A stretch of 64,000 bases of DNA. It comes from Salipiger mucosus DSM 16094 (GTDB lineage: Bacteria > Pseudomonadota > Alphaproteobacteria > Rhodobacterales > Rhodobacteraceae). Below are positions 51,498 to 60,357 of this stretch, in pieces (the first letter of the stretch is position 1; the number at the start of each line of letters is the position of its first letter). Under the pieces are notes generated by a model. The model was not told the origin of the DNA and did no database searches. It saw only the letters and a program-made list of their open reading frames with translations. The stretch lies in contig NZ_KE557283.1 of the NCBI RefSeq assembly GCF_000442255.1, positions 24,300 to 88,299 on the forward strand, in the 5' to 3' direction. Made by a program: the position numbers and the translations under genes.

Positions 51498-53030
51498 ATG
51501 CTCACCATCGAAAACGCTGCCGTGGCCTATGCCCGCGGCGGCGATGCCCTTGAACGGGCCAGTCTCGACGTTTCTTCGGGCACGCGCCACCTCGTCTGCG
51601 GGGCGGCGGGCAGCGGCAAGACCACGCTCCTGCACCTCGCGACCGGGATCATCCCGCGCCTCATCACGCCCGAGCGCATCTCCGGGCAGGTCCGGATCGG
51701 TGGCGCGGCGACCGCCACCGCCGATGCCGAGGCAATCTTCGGTCGGGTGGGCTATGTGGCGCAGTCGGTGGAGGATCAGCTCTGGGACCTGTCGCTCGAG
51801 GACCTGATCGCCTTTCCGCTCGAGAACCGTGCCGTGCCACCCGCGCGGCTCCGCGAACGGATGGGTGAGCTGATCGACGGCCTTAAACTCCGCCCTCTCT
51901 CGGGCCGGCGTGTCCTGACCCTGTCCGGCGGGGAACGCCGCATGGCGGCACTTGCCGCGGCGCTGGCAACGCGTCCGGACCTCGTTGTCCTCGATGAGCC
52001 GACGACCGGCCTCGACCCGGAAGCACGTGCCCGGCTTGTCGCCGTGTTGAACGGGCCCGAACTGCGGAACGCCGCACTGCTGATGAGCGCACAAGACCCC
52101 GGATCACTCAGGTCCTGCACGGACATCGTCACGCTGCTCTCCGGCGGTACCACAAACGCCCCTGAGCGGGCCGCGACGCTCTGGCCCGAGGACGACCGCT
52201 GGCGCGCCGCCGGCATCCTGCCGCCACGACACGCGCCGTCGCCACCGCCCGCCCCGGAGCCGGGCGCCGAGGTTTTTGGAGTGGCGGGCCTGGCGAGCAT
52301 GCTCGCCCGCAATGACGGGCAGCCCGTGCTCAGAGATGTTGGCTTCTCGCTCCGGGCGGGCGAGGTCGTCGGCCTTGTCGGGCGCAACGGCGCCGGCAAG
52401 ACGACGCTGATCCGCACCTTGCTCCGCCTTGCGCAGGCGCGGCATGGGCGCATCATCCTTGGTGGACAGGACGCCGGAGAGTGGAGCCCGGCGCGGCGCG
52501 CCCGCTCGATCGCCTACCTCCCCCAGGAAATGCGCCGCATCCTGTTCAACATGAGTGTGGCTGAAGAGATCGCCTTTGCCATGACCGCAAAGAGCGGCAT
52601 GGCCCGTGACCCGGACGTCGCGGCTCGATGCTCGGAAGTGCTGGCCCGCTACGGGCTGGCGGATCATGCCGAGACCAACCCATTCGCGCTCTCCGCGCGA
52701 CAACAGGCCGTTCTGGGTCTGGTCTGCGCCGAGGCGGCCGGCGCGCCGGTCGCCGTCCTGGACGAACCGCTGCTGGGCCGGGACATCGCCGGCCGGGCGC
52801 ACCTGGAGCGGTTCCTCCGAACCGCGCGCGAGAACGAGCGCGCGGTGCTGATGGTCTCCCACGACCTCGAGATGATCGACTCCCTTTGCCCACGCCTGCT
52901 GGTGCTCGACGCGGGACGGATCACCTTCGACGGACCTACGCGGGACGGCTGGTCAAGCCCCGGCTTCGGGGCCCTGAACTGGCCCGCGCCCGCCCCCGGA
53001 ACGCCTGCACCGGTTCCGGAGCGCGCCTGA
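51498..53030 (+). CDS. ECF transporter ATPase, fused EcfA-EcfA'
   Basis: The 510-residue protein has two ABC ATPase domains in tandem. Domain 1: Walker A GAAGSGKTTLL (residues 35-42), signature LTLSGGERRMAALAAALATR, Walker B LVVLDEPTTGLDPEAR. Domain 2: Walker A GRNGAGKTTLI (295-302), an atypical signature NPFALSARQQAVLGLVCAEA in place of LSGGQ, and VAVLDEPLLGRDIAG. A Pro-rich linker (APSPPPAPEPGAEVF) separates them. The second site, with its weak signature, would make one degenerate ATP site. Its stop overlaps ecfT (TGATG). Confidence 0.88.
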   Translation: MLTIENAAVAYARGGDALERASLDVSSGTRHLVCGAAGSGKTTLLHLATGIIPRLITPERISGQVRIGGAATATADAEAIFGRVGYVAQSVEDQLWDLSLEDLIAFPLENRAVPPARLRERMGELIDGLKLRPLSGRRVLTLSGGERRMAALAAALATRPDLVVLDEPTTGLDPEARARLVAVLNGPELRNAALLMSAQDPGSLRSCTDIVTLLSGGTTNAPERAATLWPEDDRWRAAGILPPRHAPSPPPAPEPGAEVFGVAGLASMLARNDGQPVLRDVGFSLRAGEVVGLVGRNGAGKTTLIRTLLRLAQARHGRIILGGQDAGEWSPARRARSIAYLPQEMRRILFNMSVAEEIAFAMTAKSGMARDPDVAARCSEVLARYGLADHAETNPFALSARQQAVLGLVCAEAAGAPVAVLDEPLLGRDIAGRAHLERFLRTARENERAVLMVSHDLEMIDSLCPRLLVLDAGRITFDGPTRDGWSSPGFGALNWPAPAPGTPAPVPERA

Positions 53031-53710
53031 TGACAGCGATCCACCGTGCGAACTTCTTCCTCAAGATCGGCGTCGGGCTGGTCCTGTCGACGCTTGCCTG
53101 GCTCATTCCCGAGTGGTGGGCGGGTGCAGCGCTCTCGGCCCTCGTCCTGATCACCCTTTGGCTTGTGGGGACGCCGGGGCTGCGCGGCTACCTGCGGGGG
53201 GCCGCGCTGCTGGTCCTGCTTGTCATGGCCAGCTGGCTGGTCAACCTCTCGATTCAGGGCGTGCCGGTGTCCGAGGCGCTGACCACCGGGATCAAGCTGG
53301 CCTCGCGCCTCGTCACCACGACAGCGGCGTTCTTCTTCATCATGGCCACCACCTCGCCCGGCGCGATCCTTGCCGCCTGCAGTGCCGCCCGGCTGCCGCC
53401 GATCGCAACCCTGACCCTCTCGCTGCTGTTCGGCGTGATCCCGATGCTGCAGGAGGATTTCGCGCGGATTGCCGACGCACAGCGCGCCCGCGGGATGGAG
53501 ATCGACGAGGTCGGCTTCCTGCAGAGGCTGCGCTTCGCGCTGGCCCGGGGGGTGCCCCTGCTGGTCCAGGCGATCCGAATGGCCCATGCGATTTCCCTCA
53601 CTCTCGAACTCGGCGGCTTCGACCTGGGCCGAAAGCGCACGACATGGCGCGAAGTCGGGCTGCTGGTTGACTCCCCCTCGCCCCGACACGTCCAGGAGAA
53701 TGATCCATGA
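53030..53710 (+). CDS. ECF transporter transmembrane component EcfT
   Basis: A 226-residue membrane protein with four to six helices (LVLSTLAWLIPEWWAGAALS, LVLLVMASWLVNLSI). The ECF coupling motifs are ADAQRARGME (A-R-G) and LELGGFDLGRKRT, typical of EcfT proteins that dock onto the EcfA ATPases. Start is ATG 53030, overlapping the ATPase stop. It ends four bases into the phosphoribosyltransferase gene (ATGA), so the whole operon is tightly coupled. Confidence 0.88.
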   Translation: MTAIHRANFFLKIGVGLVLSTLAWLIPEWWAGAALSALVLITLWLVGTPGLRGYLRGAALLVLLVMASWLVNLSIQGVPVSEALTTGIKLASRLVTTTAAFFFIMATTSPGAILAACSAARLPPIATLTLSLLFGVIPMLQEDFARIADAQRARGMEIDEVGFLQRLRFALARGVPLLVQAIRMAHAISLTLELGGFDLGRKRTTWREVGLLVDSPSPRHVQENDP

Positions 53711-54339
53711 AACTGCCTCTGCCAGCCGCGTCCGACCAGACCTGGAATGTCGATGTCGACGGGCGGGAGATCGACCTGCCGATTGTCCCGATCTCCGAGG
53801 ATCTGGCCATCGCGCTGCTGATGATCATCGATGTGGGCGTCCGCTTCGGCGAGCATGTCGGCGCACGCCTGGCCGAAAAGCTGCGCCCCCATGATCCTGA
53901 GATCATCGTCGGCACGGCCACCCTGGGCATCCCGGTAGCGATCGAGACGACGCGGGCGCTGGGGCTGGACAACTACGTGATCCTGCAGAAATCGCCGAAG
54001 ATCCATCTCGGCGATGCGCTGACGCAGACGATCACATCAATCACCTCGACCGGCGACCAGCGTCTCCTGCTAGACCGCAGGGCCGTCCCGCTGCTTGAGG
54101 GGCGGCGCGTCGCCGTGGTCGACGATGTGGTCGCGTCGGGCTCGAGCCTGAAGGGCTCGATCGAGCTGGTCCGGCAGGCCGGCGGAACCGTCGTCGCCGC
54201 CGGCGTGATCCTGACCGAGGCCCGCGACTGGGAAGAGACGCTCGGCGCGGATGCCGAGCTGATCGTCCCGCTGGCGCATATCCCGCAATTCTCACGCGGG
54301 CCCAACGGCTGGGAGCCCGATCCGGCCACCTTCCGGTAG
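53707..54339 (+). CDS. Purine/adenine phosphoribosyltransferase-like protein
   Basis: This 210-residue type I PRTase has the PRPP-binding motif VAVVDDVVASGSSLKGSIEL and an EIIVGTATLGIPVAIETTRA segment. It resembles adenine/xanthine phosphoribosyltransferases. The enzyme converts a nucleobase and PRPP to a nucleotide and would trap the base imported by the ECF transporter encoded ahead of it. ATG 53707 overlaps ecfT. Exact base specificity is not readable from sequence. It is the last gene of the operon. Confidence 0.85.
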   Translation: MKLPLPAASDQTWNVDVDGREIDLPIVPISEDLAIALLMIIDVGVRFGEHVGARLAEKLRPHDPEIIVGTATLGIPVAIETTRALGLDNYVILQKSPKIHLGDALTQTITSITSTGDQRLLLDRRAVPLLEGRRVAVVDDVVASGSSLKGSIELVRQAGGTVVAAGVILTEARDWEETLGADAELIVPLAHIPQFSRGPNGWEPDPATFR

Positions 54340-54603
54340 GTGAGGCGGCCGAGCCTTCGAGTTGGCTGTTTGTCGTCGCCACCGGGAATCGGGTCACCGG
54401 GAGCGTCAGTCTGCATTCTCCGTCCCCGGAGCCCTAGTGCGAAATGATCCGCATCCGATTCTTCGGAAGCCAGACACGAGAACTGATTTCGAGGTCCGGT
54501 GAACCTCTCGGCAGATGAGTGTGGCGCCGATCGGGCAAGTCGCCGACACTGGTCGCCACGGAGTCATCGCCCTGCGACCCGAGTCCACCCAACCTGGACT
54601 GTT

Positions 54604-55449
54604 TCACCTCAGGTTGAGCGCTCCGACCTTTCCCGACATCATGTTTGGCAAGTAGACGATTCCGTCCAATGCCGAGATGTCAGCAAGCCCCGCTGACAAC
54701 GTCGCGACAGTTTCGGCGGCACCGGTTTTGGGATCGACCATGTGCAGTTCCCCCGTGATCCAATCGCTCACGACGAGAACTTCTCCAAAGCCGGCGATGC
54801 CATCGATGTTACCGAGGTCCGGTGCAATCTGCGAAATTGCCTGATCGGTAAGCGACACCGAAAGGAGCCCGCCCGGCCTCTCGGTAGTGAAATCCTGAGC
54901 TAGCCCCTGCCCCCACGAGGCCACGATAAGCCGTCCGCCATCGGAAAGAATTCCGTTCGGATGCGAGAGAGCCGGCTCTGTGAGCCAAGGGCTCATCTCG
55001 CCCCCTTTATAGCGCCAGATCGTATGCGTCATCATGTCGGTCACGAAGGCGACGTCTCCAGCAACCGTGATGTCGTTCAGGAACACGGCGCCGTCCGGCG
55101 AGTGAGCCTCGACCACTTCGCCTGTGATTGCGTCGATGACACGCAAGGTGTCCATGTCGGCGACCAGCACATGACTGCCGAGGAGTGCCATACCTTTCGG
55201 TGCATTCATGTGGCTCACCCAGACGGGGTCGATCACGCTCCCGTCATACCCGACTAACGACAGATAACCCTCCCCGTCGAGACCATCGGGCTGGCCGACC
55301 ACATTGCTCACAATCAGCCGGTCCCGTGCCGGATCTGGGAGGACCGATTCCGGCGTATCGAAACCTTCGGTCTCCCAAAGCATCTGTGCCTGTGCGGAAC
55401 TCGCGGCAATCACGAGGCTTGCTGCGGCAGTCAGAATGATCCTGTTCAT
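54604..55449 (-). CDS. Periplasmic SMP-30-like beta-propeller protein
   Basis: A 281-residue exported protein (signal peptide AASLVIAASSAQAQ) whose body has repeated beta-propeller blades with SNVVGQPDGLDGEGYLSLVG, NDITVAGDVAFVTDMMTHTI and ILSDGGRLIVASWGQG. It belongs to the SMP-30/gluconolactonase/LRE-like superfamily. NGILSDGG and IDGIAGFGE hold likely metal ligands. The substrate is unknown. It is divergent from the XRE regulator, with palindromic sites between them, and likely under its control. Confidence 0.8.
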   Translation of the reverse strand: MNRIILTAAASLVIAASSAQAQMLWETEGFDTPESVLPDPARDRLIVSNVVGQPDGLDGEGYLSLVGYDGSVIDPVWVSHMNAPKGMALLGSHVLVADMDTLRVIDAITGEVVEAHSPDGAVFLNDITVAGDVAFVTDMMTHTIWRYKGGEMSPWLTEPALSHPNGILSDGGRLIVASWGQGLAQDFTTERPGGLLSVSLTDQAISQIAPDLGNIDGIAGFGEVLVVSDWITGELHMVDPKTGAAETVATLSAGLADISALDGIVYLPNMMSGKVGALNLR

Positions 55450-55470
55450 CGAGCTATCTCCTTAGGGCCA

Positions 55471-55544
55471 AGATACCCGATTCACGTATCTAATATTGAG
55501 CCTAGCTTTCTACTTGTTTCTCGTTGGTATCATTTTCTGATACC
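55471..55544. promoter_or_regulatory. Two palindromic sites between the SMP-30-like gene and XRE gene
   Basis: GGTATCATTTTCTGATACC (55526-55544) is a perfect 7-base-arm palindrome; AGATAC..GTATCT (55471-55491) shares the GATAC half site. They lie between divergent starts at 55449 and 55574 and are good operator candidates for the XRE protein. Confidence 0.75.
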
Positions 55545-55573
55545 CTACAGGTAAAACCAGTATTGGATCCTGC

Positions 55574-56344
55574 ATGACGGCTTCGATCTTCGCCATCCTT
55601 CGAGCACATTTGAGGGCGCGTCGCATGAGCTATGCCGATCTCGCCGCGCGCATGGAACTCTCGGAACCGACCGTGAAACGGATCTTTGCCGCAGCCGACT
55701 GCAAGCTGAGTCGGCTGACCGAGATTTGTGCGGCCCTGGAGATCCCGCTCGACGATGTTCTGGAAGCCGCACGCCATCCGCGAGACGATCTTCGCGAACT
55801 GACGGTAGGTGCCGAGCGCGCACTTGCTGACCGGCCGATTCTGTTCCACCTCCTCCTGCTGCTTCGCGATGGGCTCGACCAGGTGGCTGCCGCGTCTCGG
55901 CTGGGGCTCGACGAAGCCGGACTCTTCCGGGCCGGGTTCGAGCTCGACCGGCTCGGTGTCGCCGAATTACGAAGCGACGGTGCCATCGACGTGAACTCGG
56001 CACGCGCGATCCGCTTCCGTCGTGACGGCCCGCTCAACCCGTTGCTGCGCACGATCAACCAACGTTTCTTGTCCGACATCCTTGCCCGCGCCGAAGCCCC
56101 CGATACGGCTTTCGTAGTGGCCTCGCGGCGCATGCGAAGAGACACGGCCCGCCGCATTCGACAAGAACTGGAGGACTTACGACAGCGTATCGGCACGCTC
56201 GCCAAGCGCGATCAGCTTACGGCGCAGGACGAGGAACTCGAGACCTACAAACTGACCTGTGCCTGGGGCCAAGTGGATTTTTCCGAGTTGCTGTCACAAG
56301 AACGCGAAGCTGCGGGCAATCCGATGCCTTATCCACCCCCATGA
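55574..56344 (+). CDS. XRE-family transcriptional regulator with a long C-terminal domain
   Basis: A 256-residue protein with an N-terminal helix-turn-helix (LRARRMSYADLAARMELSEP, TVKRIFAAADCKLSRLTEIC) and about 180 helical residues after it. A winged-helix-like domain follows (FHLLLLLRDGLDQVAAASRL) with an antiparallel coiled-coil-like C-terminal region (RQELEDLRQRIGTLAKRDQL). The structure suggests a ligand or dimer domain. Position implies that it controls the periplasmic SMP-30-like gene and itself. It converges with RidA, overlapping its end by 16 bases. Confidence 0.82.
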   Translation: MTASIFAILRAHLRARRMSYADLAARMELSEPTVKRIFAAADCKLSRLTEICAALEIPLDDVLEAARHPRDDLRELTVGAERALADRPILFHLLLLLRDGLDQVAAASRLGLDEAGLFRAGFELDRLGVAELRSDGAIDVNSARAIRFRRDGPLNPLLRTINQRFLSDILARAEAPDTAFVVASRRMRRDTARRIRQELEDLRQRIGTLAKRDQLTAQDEELETYKLTCAWGQVDFSELLSQEREAAGNPMPYPPP

Positions 56345-56769
56345 AACCGTGCAGCGCCAAGCGGCATGACGAAGCGGTCGCGCGGCACCTCGGCCGCAGC
56401 CGTGATCTCGAGCATGAGATCGGGGTGATAGAGCGCTTTCACCTCAACCGTCGTCGTAGCCGGATAGGGTGGTCGGAAGTACGCACTTCGGATATCGCTG
56501 ACCTGGATGAAGGCGGCGATGTCGGTCGTAAAATGCGTCAACGAGAGTACGTCAGTCATCTCTCCGCCGACGCTCTTGAGAACCGCCTGGATATTGTCGA
56601 GGACCTGACGCAGCTGAGCCCGCATATCACTTTTCCCGACGACGATCCCGTCACGGTTCAAAGCGACCTGCCCCTTGAGGTGAAGAGGCTGTCCCTTGCC
56701 CGCGATCACAAGTTGCGAGAACGCGCCAAACGGTTGCCAGATCGCCTCGGGATCAAATGCGTAAGCCAT
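56329..56769 (-). CDS. RidA-family protein
   Basis: A 146-residue member of the RidA/YjgF/UK114 family, with KGQPLHLKGQVALNRDGIVV, QLRQVLDNIQAVLKSVGGEM and PATTTVEVKALYHPDLMLEI. RidA proteins hydrolyse reactive enamine or imine intermediates from PLP enzymes. The Arg expected before P-A-T-T is replaced by Tyr-Pro, so activity on imines is doubtful. Start ATG 56769 follows GGAGG by six bases. It is the last gene of a leftward unit with PhzF- and PNPOx-like genes, next to a MocR regulator. Confidence 0.85.
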   Translation of the reverse strand: MAYAFDPEAIWQPFGAFSQLVIAGKGQPLHLKGQVALNRDGIVVGKSDMRAQLRQVLDNIQAVLKSVGGEMTDVLSLTHFTTDIAAFIQVSDIRSAYFRPPYPATTTVEVKALYHPDLMLEITAAAEVPRDRFVMPLGAARFHGGG

Positions 56770-56836
56770 GCGGGACCTCCTACGCCATGTCGATGCATTG
56801 CTTCTGGGCGAGCCACTCGCCGATCGAGTCGGAGAC

Positions 56837-57738
56837 TCAAATCCCAGACAAGAAATAGGTGCCGGTCAGCAGCTTGCGAACCTGGCCGCCAACGCGGAGC
56901 TCCGAGATGGCGCCGCCCCGACACACCAGTTCGGTCGTCACGCGGCTCGGTCTCCCCATTTCGACGCCCTGTTCGGCTGTCACGACAACCCGGCCGTTCC
57001 CGTCCGGATCAATCCTGCCCGACTTGTGCAGCAAGCCGGCAAGGGCCGCATTCGTTGTCCCACTCGCCGCCTCCTCGGGATCCCCCACGCCATGGCACAA
57101 GTCGCGCAACTGCAAATTGGCGCTACCCGTTCCTGAGCCCATGAATGCCCAGAGGCCCAACGTGTCGATCCGATGCGCGGCACAGAAGGCGAAGAGAGCC
57201 TTGTCGTCCCGCTTTATCGCACCGAGCGCCGCGACGCTTTCGGCTTCGACAAACAGATGGCGGAGCGAGGCCCGCGCGACGTTCAGTTCGAGGATACGGC
57301 ATTGGGAAAGCCCGATAAGTGTGGCGACCTCGTCAATCGAGATCGCGCAGGTCTCGGTGTCGGGCACCGGCTGCGTCATGGAGATAAGCCCGTCGGCCGC
57401 CAAGGTGACCCCGATGGTGCCGGCGAGGCCACGTTGCCGGTAGGTTCCCACGGAAACGCGCCCGGTGTCCCGTAAAGCCGCGACGGCCGCGATTGTCACA
57501 TGACCGCACATGTCCATTTCACCCCGGGTCGAGTGGAACCTGATATCGATGAGGTCGGGCGCGGTCTGCCACACGAACCCCGTCGTCGGCGCCCCAGGTC
57601 GCAGGCGATCCTCTGACGGTCCCAGGCCGGCAAAGGTTCAGCGTCGAGCATGACCGCGCCCAGGTTGCCGCCATTTACCGTGCTCGCAAAGACCGAGTAG
57701 AACCCCGTCGGGAACTCCGTCCTGCGCCTCCCGCTCAT
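56837..57738 (-). pseudogene. PhzF-family isomerase-like gene, frameshifted
   Basis: The N-terminal frame (57738 to about 57585) reads FYSVFASTVNGGNLGAVMLD, AEPLPAWDRQRIACDLG. The rest continues in the next frame as APTTGFVWQTAPDLIDIRFH, RGEMDMCGHVTIAAVAALR and so on to the stop at 56837. The break lies around 57583-57595, where one base appears to be lost after GACCT. The APTTGFV motif of PhzF/diaminopimelate epimerase-like proteins is therefore split. Joined, the two parts give the normal length of about 300 residues. The start overlaps the PNPOx-like stop (ATGA). Confidence 0.85.
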
Positions 57739-58388
57739 GCGAACCTGCGACGCGCGGCCGAAAGCGAGTCGGGCTCCGCTGCTCCCTCGGGCGTGTGCGC
57801 ATCAGCCACCCCGGCACCGAGCCCGGTCGTGACCGGGACCACACCGCCCCAGAGCCCCGATTCCAGATCTTTGACATCGTCGACGGGCGGCCCGCTCCGC
57901 TGCTTTACGCTCGCATGCAGCACATCGAGTGCGACCACGCCCGTGGCCTTCCGTTCCTGCGGGGTCATCGGCCGGATCTCAGCGGTTCGGCCAGGCAGGA
58001 GGTGGTCAGTGATCGCCGTGAGCGCCGCCTCGAACTCCGCCCCGGTTACCTTGCGCGCCGTCGCGTGGACCACCGCCGACCGATAATTGACGGAATGATG
58101 AAATCCGGACCGGGCGATCACCAGCCCGGTCAGCTCGGTGACCGTCAGGCAGACGGCGCAGCCGTCGAGCCCGGCGATCCGCGTCTTCGACGCGCCGTGG
58201 ATGTAAAGCGTTTCGCCCAGACGCGCATAGGCCATCGGCATCACCATCGGACGCCCCTCGGACAGGAAGCCGACATGTCCCACCAGCCCGGCATCCAGGA
58301 TGGCGTTGAGGTCCTCCGGATCATCGCTGGCCCGCTTGGCCTGACGGATCTTCGCGTAGCTGGGGATCATCGAGTGCATCCTTTCCAT
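57735..58388 (-). CDS. Pyridoxamine 5'-phosphate oxidase-family protein
   Basis: The 217-residue protein has the split-barrel flavin fold: ILDAGLVGHVGFLSEGRPMV, MPMAYARLGETLYIHGASKT and VCLTVTELTGLVIARSGFHH, characteristic of the PNPOx-like group that often binds FMN or haem. The C-terminal LWGGVVPVTTGLGAGVADAH is common to this subgroup. Start is ATG 58388, or 58370 where a ribosome-like AAAGGA lies eight bases upstream. It is divergent from a MocR-type gene, a common pairing, with 59 bases between starts. Confidence 0.87.
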   Translation of the reverse strand: MERMHSMIPSYAKIRQAKRASDDPEDLNAILDAGLVGHVGFLSEGRPMVMPMAYARLGETLYIHGASKTRIAGLDGCAVCLTVTELTGLVIARSGFHHSVNYRSAVVHATARKVTGAEFEAALTAITDHLLPGRTAEIRPMTPQERKATGVVALDVLHASVKQRSGPPVDDVKDLESGLWGGVVPVTTGLGAGVADAHTPEGAAEPDSLSAARRRFA

Positions 58389-58447
58389 TGATCCTGGCGC
58401 CGGATATCGCTTTTATTGGTATGAAACGCGATCCAGTTTGACGAAGA

Positions 58448-59884
58448 ATGCCTAGACCAGTTCTTCTTTCCGCCCTGACGCGCCCGGATCGGGCCGAGGG
58501 CGGCACAATGCCGGTGCAGCTCTATCGGGATCTCCTCTCGGCCATTCGCGGCGGCGAGCTGGCTGCGGGCGCGCTCCTGCCATCAAGCCGCGCCGCGGCG
58601 GGTCAGCTGGATGTGTCGCGCAGCACGATCAATGAGGCCTACGATCTGCTGCGGTCGGAAGGCGTGCTCCGCATCCGTCCCGGAGCGGTGCCCGAAGTCC
58701 TCCCGGTGCAGGCTGTCGGGGCGTCGAAGCGCCCGGCGGCAGCGCCGAGCCCGTCGGCGCGCGGTGCGGCGCTGGCGGAGGAACGCAACACCGACAGCGA
58801 TCGGTCGGAGGACGGGACATTCATCCCCGGTCTTCCCGACGAGGCGCTCTTTCCTGCCGACGAATGGGCGCGGCTGCTGCGTCGTGCGGCGCGGAGCCGG
58901 CCGGGTGGACTTGCCGGCTATAGAGAGACCTTCGGCCATCCCGCGCTCCGCGCGGCGCTGGCGGAACGGCTGGCGGCCGATCGCGGCGTCCGCGCGGCTC
59001 CGGAACAGATTCTGATCACGCCGGGAACCCAGGCCTCGCTGCATCTCATTGCGCAGGTGATGACCGATCCGGGTGCGCGGGCAGCGATGGAGGATCCGGG
59101 GTTTCCCGGTGCGCGGGCGGCGCTTCACGGCGCCGGCCTGCGGATCGCTCCGGTGCCGATCGACGGCGACGGGATGCGGCCAGACCGGATCCCGAAAGAT
59201 GCCCGGCTGATCTATGTCACACCGTCGAACCAGTATCCGCTTGGCGCCCGTCTTTCGCTGCCGCGGCGGCTGGACCTGCTAGAGCGTGCGCGACACCAGG
59301 ACGCGCTGATCCTCGAGGACGATTACGACAGCGAATTCCTGTGGCGCGGACGCGAGATCGCGGCACTCGCGGCGCATGGCGTAGGCGGCGAGGTCGTCTA
59401 CATGGGGTCTGCCGCCAAGGTGCTGATGCCGGCGCTTCGGATCGGCTGGATGAAGGTGCCCGAGGCACTGGTCGAACCGCTTCGGCGCGCGCATCGCAAC
59501 ATGGGTCTGGCGGTCAACCTGCACGCCCAGGCGGCACTGGCCGAGATGATGCGCTCGGGCCGCTACCGCGCGCATCTCCGCCGTATTGCGCGCAGCTACG
59601 AGGCCCGCGGGATGGCGCTGGCGGATGCCCTGCAAGGCATTGACGCGCTCGATGTCACCCGGCCCGATGGTGGCGTCCAGCTTTCGGCCCGGTTCGTTGA
59701 CGGGCGACCGGAATCCGCGGTCCTTTCCAGATTGGCAATCGCGGGCTATCGACCGGCCGCGTTGTCCTCCTACGCCATTTCCGACCCGGCGACCGGCCTC
59801 GTCGCGGGCTACTCGGACGCCACACCGGACCGCGTCCGCAGGTTCACCGCGGTTCTCGCCGACGCCTTGCGCGGCGTAGGCTGA
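58448..59884 (+). CDS. MocR/PdxR-like GntR-aminotransferase regulator, second copy
   Basis: A 478-residue protein with the GntR winged helix (SRAAAGQLDVSRSTINEAYD and LLRSEGVLRIRPGAVPE) and a fold-type I aminotransferase domain with PLP Lys in VYMGSAAKVLMPALRIGWMK. It is distinct from the MocR protein at 37803-39140. It is divergent from the PNPOx-like/PhzF/RidA unit and likely regulates it in response to PLP or a related metabolite; this is inferred. MPRPVLLSALTRPDRAEGGT is its N-terminus from ATG 58448. Confidence 0.9.
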   Translation: MPRPVLLSALTRPDRAEGGTMPVQLYRDLLSAIRGGELAAGALLPSSRAAAGQLDVSRSTINEAYDLLRSEGVLRIRPGAVPEVLPVQAVGASKRPAAAPSPSARGAALAEERNTDSDRSEDGTFIPGLPDEALFPADEWARLLRRAARSRPGGLAGYRETFGHPALRAALAERLAADRGVRAAPEQILITPGTQASLHLIAQVMTDPGARAAMEDPGFPGARAALHGAGLRIAPVPIDGDGMRPDRIPKDARLIYVTPSNQYPLGARLSLPRRLDLLERARHQDALILEDDYDSEFLWRGREIAALAAHGVGGEVVYMGSAAKVLMPALRIGWMKVPEALVEPLRRAHRNMGLAVNLHAQAALAEMMRSGRYRAHLRRIARSYEARGMALADALQGIDALDVTRPDGGVQLSARFVDGRPESAVLSRLAIAGYRPAALSSYAISDPATGLVAGYSDATPDRVRRFTAVLADALRGVG

Positions 59885-59979
59885 CCCGGCCCGACGCGGT
59901 GCGACCGAGATCGAAGACCAGTTCCTTGCCCGCGACCGATCACGCGCCCCCAGAGCCCCACCCTCACCGGGAAGAACAG

Positions 59980-60357
59980 ATGCCCCAATCCCGCGAGACA
60001 GACAGATTCATTGTGTTTTCCGGCTGCTCGGTCGGTAGAAAGTCAAGCGTGCTCGACCGCGGTCTGATCGACGCCGTTGCCGCCCATGAACATGACACGG
60101 GAGATACCGTCTTTCGGGGGCATCTCGCCCGATCCCGCTACGGTCCAACGGTCTTTTTCACCCCGCCCTGGAGCGAGATCTTCGCAACCATCTTCGCAAC
60201 CAGTGCGGAGCGCTGGCACGGTTTTCACGAGGCAAGCCGGGAATACGAGCTGCTGCGGTCGGTCTACGCGAACCTCGGCTACGACCTGCGCGAACTCGCA
60301 AGCGCGCCGGTTCCGAACCGAGCCGACGCCCTGCTATCCACGCTCGGGCTGTCATGA
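59980..60357 (+). pseudogene. AAA_28 family ATPase with internal deletion
   Basis: From ATG 59980 the frame reads RFIVFSGCSVGRKSSVLDRG and then LIDAVAAHEHDTGDTVFRGH. Later comes TVFFTPPWSEIFATIFATSA and EREL-like helices (FHEASREYELLRSVYANLGY, DLRELASAPVPNRADALLST). In intact AAA_28/NadR-like ATPases the P-loop (TGGPGSGKST) is about 60 residues before the DRG motif; here they nearly touch, the P-loop is distorted (GCSVGRKS), and a 12-bp tandem copy ATCTTCGCAACC (60178-60201) duplicates IFAT. The 125-residue product is therefore a decayed form. Its end overlaps the leftward LysR gene. Confidence 0.7.
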
